A DNA stretch of 13,925 bases from Planctomycetota bacterium (GTDB taxonomy: Bacteria; Planctomycetota; Phycisphaerae; FEN-1346; JAACEH01), in assembly GCA_016935955.1 (NCBI GenBank), contig JAFGPY010000321.1, positions 1 to 13,925 of the forward strand, given 5' to 3'. Shown piece by piece: positions 1-6,591 of the stretch (position 1 is its first letter; every line of letters begins with the position of its first letter). The translations under genes and the position numbers were made by a program. The notes under the pieces are model-generated. The model searched no databases, was not told the origin of the DNA, and was given only the letters and a program-made list of their open reading frames with translations.

Positions 1-905
1 TTCGCGGCGTCAACCCGCCGTACATCGGCCCGCGGCTGCACGCCCAGGGGACCGACCGTCGCATCGACGGGCAATGGGGCCGCGTGACCCGCTGGATCGA
101 GCACGAGTCCGGCGGCTACTGGGATTACTGCGACTTCCCGCTGCGCGACGCCGACGAGGCCACAGTGGCCGCCTGGCCTATGCCCTCGCCGGACGACTAC
201 GACTACAGCCAGGTGGCCGAGCATTGCCGCCGCTGGGCGGACTACGCGGTCTTCACGGGTGGGGCGGGGATTCCCGACGTGATCAACGCCACGGGCATGG
301 TCCGCGGTATGGAGCAGGTGCTGGTGGACCTGCTGACGGCCGACCCGGCCGGGATGCTGCTCATCGATCGGCGGCTGGAGATTCAGTTGGAGGTGCTTCG
401 CCGCACGCTCGAGGCCGCGCAGGGAAACATCGACCTGGTGTGGCTCGGTGAGGACCTGGGCACGCAGCACGCTCCCTTGATCAGTCCGAAGATCTTCAGC
501 GAGCAGATTCGTCCGCGGCACCAGAAGTACGTCGATGTGGCCAAGAGCTTCGGTCTGCCGGTGATGATCCATTCGTGCGGATCGAGCAGTTGGGCTTTCG
601 ACGATTTCATCGAGATGGGCATCGACGTGGTCGACACCCTGCAGCCCGAGGCCAAGGACATGGCTCCCGAGTACCTGAAACGGCGCTACGGCGACCGGCT
701 GGCCTTTCACGGTTGCATCTCGACGGCCGGGCCGGTGGCCTACGGCTCCGTGGCCGACGTCGAGGCCGACTGCCGCCGCACGCTGGAGATCATGATGCCG
801 GGCGGCGGCTACTGCTTCGCCCCGACGCACGCCCTGCAGGACAACTCGCCGACCGAGAACGTCCTGGCCATGTACGAGACGGCCCGGCGCTGCGGCCGAT
901 ACTGA
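1..905 (+). CDS. URO-D superfamily protein (corrinoid methyltransferase-like), 5'-truncated by window edge
   Basis: The frame is open from the first bases (codons begin at 3) to the TGA at 903-905. The GTG at 84 is internal, because coding sequence continues upstream of it (PPYIGPRLH near 18-44), so the true start lies outside the window. About 300 C-terminal residues are visible. Motifs fit the uroporphyrinogen decarboxylase / MtaA-MtbA fold: GEDLGTQ with SPKIF, HSCGS (570-584), LQPEAKDM, FHGC and PGGGYCFAPTH near the end. In zinc-dependent MtbA-type methyltransferases an HxC pair plus a later Cys bind zinc; HSC and the Cys of GGGYCF are plausible counterparts (inference). This is more likely one of the paralogues common in Planctomycetota, acting on methylated or sugar-derived substrates, than true heme HemE. 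The substrate is unknown. The next gene starts 54 nt downstream on the same strand. Confidence 0.85.
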   Translation, partial: RGVNPPYIGPRLHAQGTDRRIDGQWGRVTRWIEHESGGYWDYCDFPLRDADEATVAAWPMPSPDDYDYSQVAEHCRRWADYAVFTGGAGIPDVINATGMVRGMEQVLVDLLTADPAGMLLIDRRLEIQLEVLRRTLEAAQGNIDLVWLGEDLGTQHAPLISPKIFSEQIRPRHQKYVDVAKSFGLPVMIHSCGSSSWAFDDFIEMGIDVVDTLQPEAKDMAPEYLKRRYGDRLAFHGCISTAGPVAYGSVADVEADCRRTLEIMMPGGGYCFAPTHALQDNSPTENVLAMYETARRCGRY

Positions 906-959
906 GCAAGCTCAGCCGCCCTACGACTGTCCATCGAACTGTGCTGTGAGGAACCTGCG

Positions 960-1790
960 ATGTCCAAGCCGCTGCGAATCCTTGTGATCTTTCCCCACCC
1001 GGACGACTCCGTCTTCTTTGCGGCCGGAACGCTGGCCCGCTGGGCGGCCGAAGGCCACCATATTACGAGTGTCTGCGTCACGAGCGGCAACCTCGGCACC
1101 ATGCGGCCCGACGAGACGCCCGAGCAGGTGGCCGTCAGCCGCGCCGCACAGCAGCGGGCAGCCGACGCCGTGCTCGGCGTGCATGAGACGGTCACGTTGG
1201 GCTATCCCGACGGCGGCTTCATCGACGCCGCGGCCCTGCGCGAGGAACTGGTCGGCGTCGTGCGGCGATACCGGCCCGACCGTCTGCTGACGCTCGATCC
1301 GTGGGTACGCTACGAGGTGCACCCGGACCATGCCGTGGCGGCACGCATGACCTGCGAGGCCGGGGCCTTTGCGGCCTTTCCGCTGCTGCATCCCGACCAG
1401 GTAGCTGCCGGGCTCGCGCCGCACTCACCGTCGGAGGTCTGGTTGATGGGCACCCTCGGCCGGCGACCCAACTGCTACGTGGACATCGCCTCGACGCTCG
1501 ACACCAAGGTGGCCGCCGTCCTGGAATTCGACAGCACGCTGGCGATCCTTGCGGCCATGTTCGCCCCCGAGATCGATCCGGCCAACGTCTCGCCCACCGA
1601 GCGTGAGGTCCTGGCCGGCCACGCCGACACGTGGGTGCGGTCGATGGCTGCACGGGTCGGCAAGGTCGCCGACCTGGCGGCCGCCGAGGCGTTCTTCGTC
1701 GAGCGCTGCCTCCCCGGCCACTTCGACAACATGGATCGCATGATCGACGAGATGCTCGGCGAACCCGACCCGCCGCCGCGGATTGTCTAG
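960..1790 (+). CDS. PIG-L/LmbE family deacetylase
   Basis: A 276-residue protein; family members hydrolyse N-acetyl groups from sugars such as GlcNAc conjugates, using one zinc ion. The N-terminus has the first metal motif PHPDD (His13, Asp16) and the middle has HPDH (His121-His124), matching the MshB ligand pattern H-P-D-D...H-P-D-H. The Glu that usually follows PHPDD is Ser17 here, which is atypical. No signal peptide is visible, so it is probably cytoplasmic. The ATG start is supported by a GAGGA Shine-Dalgarno at 948-952, seven bases upstream. It may share a transcript with the URO-D-like gene ahead of it. The substrate cannot be told from sequence; the neighbours do not indicate mycothiol or bacillithiol synthesis. 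Confidence 0.88.
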   Translation: MSKPLRILVIFPHPDDSVFFAAGTLARWAAEGHHITSVCVTSGNLGTMRPDETPEQVAVSRAAQQRAADAVLGVHETVTLGYPDGGFIDAAALREELVGVVRRYRPDRLLTLDPWVRYEVHPDHAVAARMTCEAGAFAAFPLLHPDQVAAGLAPHSPSEVWLMGTLGRRPNCYVDIASTLDTKVAAVLEFDSTLAILAAMFAPEIDPANVSPTEREVLAGHADTWVRSMAARVGKVADLAAAEAFFVERCLPGHFDNMDRMIDEMLGEPDPPPRIV

Positions 1791-1836
1791 GTATTGCATG
1801 ACACAGTCTGGTGCGTAATGTAGGCCGGTGGGGCAG

Positions 1837-1861
1837 ACGGCAAGGTGTTTCCTTACGCCGT
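1837..1861. terminator. Possible stem-loop between convergent genes
   Basis: The arms ACGGC-AAGG (1837-1845) and CCTT-AC-GCCGT (1851-1861) can pair around a TGTTT loop, with a two-base bulge on the right arm. The stem sits between the stop of the PIG-L gene and the end of the minus-strand phosphoesterase and overlaps the latter's stop codon. There is no run of T on either side, so it is a weak terminator candidate. Confidence 0.25.
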
Positions 1862-2755
1862 GCGGAGTTCGATGATGCCGAGTTCGGGGCGGGCTCGGAA
1901 GCGGATGGGCGTCAGGTAGCCCAAGCCGCGGCTGACATAGACCTGGGCGTGCTTGTGGTGGAACAGGCCCTCGGCCAGGTGGCGGTACTTGATCGGCAGC
2001 CGCGGCGGACCGTAGAGCGGCAGACGGACCTGCCCGCCGTGTGTGTGACCCGACAGCATCAGGTCGAAGTTGGGCGAATCGAACTGGTGCAGCGAGTAGA
2101 GCGTCTCGGGGTTGTGGGCCAGAACGATCAGCGGCCGCGCGGGCGGCGTGTGCAGGACATCGAAATCGAAATCGTCGGACCACAGGTCACCGAGGCCCGC
2201 CAGGTGCAACGTCTGGTCGTCGCGGCTGCGAGTCGTGAACTCGTTGACCAGCACCTCGATGCCCGCGTCCTCCAGGGCCTTGCGGGTGGTTGCGGCGAAC
2301 TTGCCGGTGCCGGGCACGCCCTTGGGGTAGGCCAGGCCATAGTCATGGTTGCCCAGGCAGGCCACCGTGCCGAGCGGCGCATGCAGGTGCCGTAGTGCAG
2401 CTGCCATCTCGGCCACGCGGACTCGGCTGCCGGTGACGAAGTCGCCTGTCAGGACAACCATGTCCGGCCGCAGGTGGTTGGTGCGGTCGACCCAGTCGAC
2501 CACTTCGTCGAGACTGACGGGATTGTAGTGCAGGTCGGTCAGGTGAGCGATCCGCAGACCGTCGAAGGCCGGCGGCAGGTTGCGCAGGCGGACAGTCGTG
2601 TGGCTGTAATCGATCCACCAAGGCTCGATGAAGCGGGCGTAGCCGAATGTGCCCAGCGCCGCCCCGACAGCCCCGACCGTGCCGTACCCCGCCCAACGAA
2701 GAAAGCTGCGACGGCTGAGAGTCCGCCGCGGCTTCGGCATCCGTTCCGATCTCAT
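1853..2755 (-). CDS. Tat-exported metallophosphoesterase, YkuE/YaeI/LpxG-like
   Basis: A 300-residue protein of the calcineurin-like phosphoesterase family. A twin-arginine signal, SRRSFLRW (residues 14-21), precedes a hydrophobic stretch to about residue 42, so the enzyme probably works outside the cytoplasm or is anchored by this helix. All metal-site blocks are present: D74-L-H76, G104-D105, GNHD (135-138), His214 in AHNPE, and GHTHGGQ (236-242). This set matches the YkuE/YaeI branch, which includes LpxG, a UDP-2,3-diacylglucosamine pyrophosphatase of lipid A synthesis. That role is possible given the lipid-glycan operon nearby, but other phosphoesters cannot be excluded. The start is ambiguous: ATG 2755 lies only about 2 nt after the predicted transcription start, so translation is either leaderless or begins at the second ATG (2740, residue 6). 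Both keep the Tat motif. Confidence 0.9.
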   Translation of the reverse strand: MRSERMPKPRRTLSRRSFLRWAGYGTVGAVGAALGTFGYARFIEPWWIDYSHTTVRLRNLPPAFDGLRIAHLTDLHYNPVSLDEVVDWVDRTNHLRPDMVVLTGDFVTGSRVRVAEMAAALRHLHAPLGTVACLGNHDYGLAYPKGVPGTGKFAATTRKALEDAGIEVLVNEFTTRSRDDQTLHLAGLGDLWSDDFDFDVLHTPPARPLIVLAHNPETLYSLHQFDSPNFDLMLSGHTHGGQVRLPLYGPPRLPIKYRHLAEGLFHHKHAQVYVSRGLGYLTPIRFRARPELGIIELRTA

Positions 2756-2763
2756 AACAAACC

Positions 2764-2792
2764 ATTATACCGTTTTCGGGCGCCATGATCAA
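2764..2792 (-). promoter_or_regulatory. Sigma70-like promoter of the phosphoesterase gene
   Basis: Read on the minus strand: -35 TTGATC (2792-2787), a 17-base spacer, and a perfect -10 TATAAT (2769-2764). The predicted transcription start is near 2757, two bases before the ATG at 2755. This hexamer stands out in a GC-rich region. Seen by eye; no start-site data. Confidence 0.6.
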
Positions 2793-2885
2793 ATGCCTGC
2801 GGCCATTGTGGTTATGGTTGCGCCCGTGACGGCCGCAGCCGCTCCGCATGCGGGGGTGTTCTGCGGCCGTAAATGGCTTTGAACC

Positions 2886-2913
2886 TTGACTTGTGGCCAG
2901 AATCGGCTATCAT
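2886..2913 (+). promoter_or_regulatory. Promoter of the tRNA-Val gene
   Basis: TTGACT (2886-2891), a 16-base spacer, then TATCAT (2908-2913). Each hexamer matches the sigma70 consensus at five of six positions. The expected start near 2920 leaves a short leader before the tRNA at 2926, as is usual for tRNA genes. Confidence 0.6.
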
Positions 2914-2925
2914 GCGGGCCTCAAT

Positions 2926-3002
2926 GGGCGATTAGCTCAGCTGGCTAGAGCACTTGCTCGACAAGCAAGGGGTCACTGGTTCAAGTCCAGTATCGCCCAC
3001 CA
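2926..3002 (+). tRNA. tRNA-Val (anticodon GAC), CCA encoded
   Basis: A complete cloverleaf is visible. The acceptor arms GGGCGAT (2926-2932) and ATCGCCC (2992-2998) pair fully. The D stem is GCTC/GAGC. The anticodon stem CTTGC/GCAAG (2953-2957 and 2965-2969) closes a seven-base loop TCGACAA with anticodon GAC at 2960-2962. The variable loop is five bases, and the T arm ACTGG-TTCAAGT-CCAGT pairs perfectly. Discriminator A2999 is followed by an encoded CCA (3000-3002). The overall layout parallels bacterial tRNA-Val(GAC). One oddity: the base 5' of the anticodon (position 33, here 2959) is C rather than the near-universal U. Confidence 0.93.
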
Positions 3003-3012
3003 TTGTAGGTCG

Positions 3013-3044
3013 CTGCCGCAACGGGAGTTGCGGCAGTTTTTTTT
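3013..3044 (+). terminator. Rho-independent terminator after tRNA-Val
   Basis: A perfect 10-bp stem CTGCCGCAAC/GTTGCGGCAG (3013-3022 and 3027-3036) with a GGGA loop, followed by eight T (3037-3044). It ends the tRNA transcript, so the operon starting at 3301 needs its own promoter. Confidence 0.93.
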
Positions 3045-3174
3045 GGCGGGAACTCCTTAGATCGCACCGCCGAATGTGTGGCTATTGGAAACCGGTTATC
3101 AGCGGTCTACGTCCTGAGCGGCACGCCCCTTCCGCCATGAAGTGCCCTCGATGGTCTCTGCGGATGATCCGTCA

Positions 3175-3203
3175 TTGACCCGTGGAGCATCACAGGCGAT
3201 AAT
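3175..3203 (+). promoter_or_regulatory. Sigma70-like promoter of the envelope-glycan operon
   Basis: TTGACC (3175-3180), an exact 17-base spacer, then GATAAT (3198-3203), which matches the -10 consensus at five of six positions. The predicted start is near 3210, giving a leader of about 90 nt before the ATG at 3301. The -10 box sits exactly in the middle of an inverted repeat (separate entry). Confidence 0.6.
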
Positions 3204-3209
3204 GCCTGT
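3192..3209. repeat. Inverted repeat flanking the -10 box (possible operator)
   Basis: ACAGGC (3192-3197) and GCCTGT (3204-3209) are perfect reverse complements on either side of the GATAAT -10 hexamer. A repressor bound here would block the promoter. No regulator gene can be linked to it from this window. Confidence 0.45.
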
Positions 3210-3300
3210 CTGTCGTATCCGTGATCGGTTTCCTGATTCCGCGGCCAACTGTCGCGGGTTGCGGCGAGGGCCCTCGCCCGCAGAACGTTGGAGCGGTACG

Positions 3301-4977
3301 ATGTCCGAAGAGCATCTCGTTGCCGCAGAACCCGACATGCCGTCACCAGATGCCTGCCCCGAGCCACGCCGACCGTGGCGCTGGCTGGCCGCCTTGGTGG
3401 TCTACGGCCTGCTGCTGAACCTGCCGTTTCTCGGGTCGGGTTATCCCCTGGCGTACCACGAGGCCCTGGTCGGCGAACGCACCCGCGGCATGATCGAACA
3501 CGGGCGCTGGATTGTGCCGCACCTGTATACGACCGGCGAGCCGGATTTCAACAAACCCCCGTTGCCGTTCTGGGTACAGGCGGGGCTGAGCAGGTTGTGT
3601 GGGGGCATGAGCGTCTTCACGCTACGGTTGCCCTCGGCTTTGGCCTGTGTGGGCACGATGCTTCTGGTGGTGGCCTTGGTGCGAAGGATGGTGGGCTGGA
3701 GGAGGGCCCTGATTGCCGGGCTTGTCTTCACCACCTCGGCGGCCGCCCTGGACTGGGCGCGGCGGGCCGAGATCGACATGCAACTGTGTTTCCTGACGAC
3801 GGCCTCGCTGACGGCTTATTGGTTCGGTTTGACCGAAGCTGATCGCCGTCGCCAAGTCGCGTTCTTTGCCGTGATGTGGTTAAGCGTAGGCCTGGCTGTG
3901 CTGACCAAAGGGCCGCTGCCCGTGGGCATCTGGCTGCTGACACTGATCGTGACGGCGGTCGCCGATCCTCGGGCCCGCCGCATCAGGCGCATGCTACCGA
4001 TCGCGGGGCCGCTGATCCTCGCCGCCGTGGTGGTGCCCTGGGGACTGTACGCCATGAAGGCGTTCCCCGGCGCCTCCAAGGACTGGTACGAACAGTCACT
4101 GGGTCGTTGCGTCGGCGAACTGGGCGGGGATTCGCCGTTCTACAGCTACTTCTACATGGCTCCGGTCCTTTGGCTGCCGTGGTCGCTGTTCGTTGTGCTG
4201 GGGACGGTCGTGGCCGTGCGGCGGAAGATTCTGCCGCACGGGGCGCTGGCCTTTCTGCTGGGCTGGGGCACGGCGATCATTCTTGCCCTGACGTTCAGTG
4301 CCCAGAAGCGAATCTACTACATTCTGAGCACGGTGCCTCCGATGCTGGCTCTGGCGGGCATCGGTGACGATTATGTGACGTTTTTGTGGAAGGGACCGCG
4401 TTCGCGGCTGGGCCGCGGGGTGGTGGCTATGCACGCCCTGGCGGTGCCGGGCGTTATCCTGGCGGCCGTGGTCATCGCCCGCAAGTTCCCCGAACTGCGG
4501 CCGTGGATGGTCGTCTTCGCCGCGATTGTCGCGGTCGGCCTGACCGTGACGTTCTGCCTGTTCGTCCGTCGCCGGCGGTTTGCGGCCCTGGTGTCGCTGG
4601 CCATCGTGATCCTAGCCGCCCACCTGATCACGCTCAGCGGACCGATTCGTCTGGTGGCGTCGCCGGTCGACAATGCGGCGGCCGATATCGGACATTTTGT
4701 CGGTGCCCTGGACCGCCCACAGACCCGCGTTTGCCTCTACAAATGGAGTAAGAGTGCGGCGATTATCACTTTTTACGTTGCAGAGAGGCTGCCGGTTATG
4801 GAACAATTAGAGTCTATGGCGGCTTGGCGGCGGGAGCACGGCGGCGGCTACGTCGTGGTCCACAGCACCGATGTGGGCCAGATCGAGCGGTTGGGCCCGT
4901 GGCGGAGGATGCTGCCCGAGACGTTTGTGGGCGACGGGCGTCAGTATTGCTTGTTGCAGGTGCCTGAAGACAACTAA
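3301..4977 (+). CDS. ArnT-like GT-C (GT83/PMT family) glycosyltransferase, integral membrane
   Basis: A 558-residue protein with many hydrophobic segments. ArnT-type enzymes take a sugar from a polyprenyl-phosphate carrier on the periplasmic side and add it to lipid A or another envelope acceptor. After a first helix (residues about 29-46) comes the characteristic first periplasmic loop, with YHEALVGERTRGMIEHG (52-68), EPDFNKPPLPFW (80-91), then DWARRAEIDM (151-160), LTKGPLP (201-207) and SAQKRIYYILSTVPP (333-347). All have counterparts in the ArnT/GT83 family. The usual acidic pair Asp-Glu in loop 1 is His53-Glu54 here. The ATG at 3301 is chosen because GGAG at 3290-3293 lies seven bases upstream; the frame is open further upstream but without a ribosome site. 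It is the first gene of an operon with the three genes below (next gap 36 nt). The acceptor and sugar are unknown. Confidence 0.87.
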   Translation: MSEEHLVAAEPDMPSPDACPEPRRPWRWLAALVVYGLLLNLPFLGSGYPLAYHEALVGERTRGMIEHGRWIVPHLYTTGEPDFNKPPLPFWVQAGLSRLCGGMSVFTLRLPSALACVGTMLLVVALVRRMVGWRRALIAGLVFTTSAAALDWARRAEIDMQLCFLTTASLTAYWFGLTEADRRRQVAFFAVMWLSVGLAVLTKGPLPVGIWLLTLIVTAVADPRARRIRRMLPIAGPLILAAVVVPWGLYAMKAFPGASKDWYEQSLGRCVGELGGDSPFYSYFYMAPVLWLPWSLFVVLGTVVAVRRKILPHGALAFLLGWGTAIILALTFSAQKRIYYILSTVPPMLALAGIGDDYVTFLWKGPRSRLGRGVVAMHALAVPGVILAAVVIARKFPELRPWMVVFAAIVAVGLTVTFCLFVRRRRFAALVSLAIVILAAHLITLSGPIRLVASPVDNAAADIGHFVGALDRPQTRVCLYKWSKSAAIITFYVAERLPVMEQLESMAAWRREHGGGYVVVHSTDVGQIERLGPWRRMLPETFVGDGRQYCLLQVPEDN

Positions 4978-4999
4978 GAGGCCGGGTGTCTCCTCTGAT

Positions 5000-5017
5000 A
5001 AGGATGCGATGCGATGA
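5000..5017 (+). promoter_or_regulatory. Translation start region with three ATGs in three frames
   Basis: Behind the AAGGA ribosome site, ATGs occur at 5004, 5009 and 5014, each in a different frame. The one at 5014 opens the dehydrogenase-like gene. The one at 5009 encodes only Met-Arg before a TGA (5015-5017) that overlaps the real ATG. The one at 5004 gives nine codons, ending at 5033. Confidence 0.4.
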
Positions 5018-5835
5018 CCAAGAAGGCCAGTGAGAAGAAACCCATTGTCGGGATTGTCGGTTATGGAGTCGTGGGCCGCAGCCTGCACCAATTGTTCGGC
5101 GACGACGCGGTCACCTACGATCAGGACGGCACGGCGGCCGACCGCAAGAAGATCAATGCCTGCCAGGTGACGTTCGTCAGCGTGCCGACGCCGATGAGCG
5201 CTGATGGTTCATGCGACACGTCGATTGTCGGGAACTGTATCGAGTGGATCGAGTCGCCGTATATCGTGATCCGCTCGACGGTAGCCCCGGGCACGACCGA
5301 ACGGCTTTGCCGCGAGACCGGCAAGCACGTGCTCTTCCAGCCCGAATACCTGGGCGAGACGGTTGCTCACCCAATGACCAACGTCCATGCCCGTCAGTTC
5401 ATCGTCCTGGGCGGGCCGCTGGCCGACTGCTCGGCCGTAGCCGACGTCTACAAGCGCTACTATCACAGCGATCTCCAGTTCTACTTCACCAGCAGCCGCG
5501 CGGCCGAAGTGGCCAAGTACATGGAGAACTCGTTCTACGCCGTGAAGGTGATCTTCTGCAACGAGTTCTTCTCCATCGCCCAAGCCCACGGCGTGGACTT
5601 CAACGAGCTGCGCGAGTTGTGGCTGGCCGACCCGCGCATCAGCCGCGACCACACCTTCGTCTATCCCGACAACCGTGGTTTCTCGGGCAAGTGTCTGCCC
5701 AAGGACATCAGCGCCATCATCAAGTCGTCGGCCGACAATGGCTGCAAGGCCGAGTTGATGAAGGCCGTCATGGCCATCAACGACGTGTACCGCGCGGGCG
5801 ATCCGGGCTATGACCCGAACAAGTTCAGGAAATAG
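5014..5835 (+). CDS. Short UDP-sugar 6-dehydrogenase-like protein (UDP-glucose/GDP-mannose dehydrogenase family)
   Basis: A 273-residue protein; full-length family members, which oxidise UDP- or GDP-hexoses to uronic acids with two NAD, usually exceed 400 residues. Seen: Rossmann motif GYGVVG (16-21), VPTP (57-60), STVAPGTTER (88-97), FQPEYLGE (108-115), central helix AEVAKYMENSF (164-174) with Lys168 and Asn172 at the catalytic positions, and GFSGKCLPKD with catalytic-type Cys227. The sequence stops about 45 residues after the Cys, so the C-terminal nucleotide-sugar-binding domain is missing. It ends cleanly three bases before the next gene, arguing against accidental truncation. AAGGA (5000-5004) lies nine bases before the ATG. 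It may supply a sugar precursor to the operon's glycosyltransferases, or act on a different, smaller substrate. Confidence 0.85.
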   Translation: MTKKASEKKPIVGIVGYGVVGRSLHQLFGDDAVTYDQDGTAADRKKINACQVTFVSVPTPMSADGSCDTSIVGNCIEWIESPYIVIRSTVAPGTTERLCRETGKHVLFQPEYLGETVAHPMTNVHARQFIVLGGPLADCSAVADVYKRYYHSDLQFYFTSSRAAEVAKYMENSFYAVKVIFCNEFFSIAQAHGVDFNELRELWLADPRISRDHTFVYPDNRGFSGKCLPKDISAIIKSSADNGCKAELMKAVMAINDVYRAGDPGYDPNKFRK

Positions 5836-5838
5836 CCG

Positions 5839-6591
5839 ATGAGCGAGCCTGCCCAGCGTGACGAGATCTACCTGTCGGTCGTGGCTCCGGCCTACAACGA
5901 GGCCGAGAACGTCGGGCCGCTGGTGGCCGAAGTGGCCGAGACCCTGGCCGACCTCGGTCGCCCGTGGGAAATGGTCATCACCAACGACGGCAGCCAAGAC
6001 GAGACGCCGGAGATCCTGCGGCAACTGATGCATGAATGCGGACGGCTGCGCGTGCTGTCGATGCGCCGCCGCAGCGGCCAGACGGCCGCCGTAGACGCCG
6101 CGCTGCGTGCGGCTCGCGGGCAATTCGTCGCCACGCTGGATGCCGACCGGCAGAACGATCCGCACGACATCCCGCGCCTGCTGAAGCATCTTGAGGCCGG
6201 CGAGTGCGACATGGTCAACGGGTGGCGCAAGGACCGCAACGATCCGTGGCTGCGGCTCGTGTCGACGAAGATCGCCAACGGCGTCCGCAACTGGCTGACG
6301 CACGAAACGATCCACGATTCGGCGTGCGGGTTGAAGGTCTTCCGCCGCGAGTGTCTGGCCCGGCTGAAACTCTACAACGGTATGCACCGTTTCATGCCGA
6401 CGTTGATGCGCATGGAGGGCTACCGTGTGCTGGAGGTGCCGGTGAACCACCGTCCGCGGACGGCGGGCACGGCCAAGTACGGAGTGTGGAACCGGGTGTT
6501 CAAGGCTCTGCGCGACGCCTTCGCCATCCGCTGGATGCAGAGCCGCACGGTCCTTTACGAGGCCGACGAGTGGGAGCGCCAGGATGGCTGA
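5839..6591 (+). CDS. Family 2 glycosyltransferase, DPM1/ArnC-like
   Basis: A 250-residue GT-A enzyme. Family members transfer a sugar from a nucleotide donor to polyprenyl phosphate on the cytoplasmic face. Motifs: SVVAPAYNEAENV (13-25), NDGSQDET (49-56), DxD in LDADRQNDP (Asp101, Asp103), SACGLKVF (161-168) and HRPRTAGTAKYG (204-215), all as in the dolichol/undecaprenyl-phosphate sugar synthase group. Unlike many ArnC/GtrB proteins, it has no C-terminal membrane helices, so it would act as a soluble or peripheral enzyme. The start lies only 3 nt after the preceding stop, and its stop overlaps the next start by 8 nt, indicating coupled translation. It probably charges the lipid carrier used by the upstream ArnT-like enzyme (inference from context). 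Confidence 0.9.
   Translation: MSEPAQRDEIYLSVVAPAYNEAENVGPLVAEVAETLADLGRPWEMVITNDGSQDETPEILRQLMHECGRLRVLSMRRRSGQTAAVDAALRAARGQFVATLDADRQNDPHDIPRLLKHLEAGECDMVNGWRKDRNDPWLRLVSTKIANGVRNWLTHETIHDSACGLKVFRRECLARLKLYNGMHRFMPTLMRMEGYRVLEVPVNHRPRTAGTAKYGVWNRVFKALRDAFAIRWMQSRTVLYEADEWERQDG

Larger units (their letters stand above)
3045..3300 (+). other. Intergenic region carrying the promoter and leader of the glycosyltransferase operon
   Basis: No gene is supported here. The frame of the downstream gene stays open back to 3142, but those codons lack a recognisable protein signature and a good ribosome site. The region holds a strong promoter candidate at 3175-3203 and a predicted leader of about 90 nt. 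Confidence 0.6.

Noticed and set aside
84..86. GTG at 84 as the start of the URO-D-like gene
   Set aside because: The same frame is open to the window's first bases and encodes family-like sequence, so the gene is cut by the window edge rather than starting here.
1..905. Naming the first gene hemE
   Set aside because: The motifs fit the wider URO-D/methyltransferase superfamily, the N-terminus is not visible, and the neighbours are not heme genes.
3142..3300. N-terminal extension of the ArnT-like protein to ATG 3142
   Set aside because: The ATG at 3301 has a well-placed GGAG, and the family starts shortly before its first helix. The extension would begin upstream of the predicted promoter at 3175-3203.
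5209..6450. Antisense open frame of 413 codons across the dehydrogenase-like and GT2 genes
   Set aside because: It is a shadow of two well-recognised genes and crosses their boundary; no protein family is recognisable.
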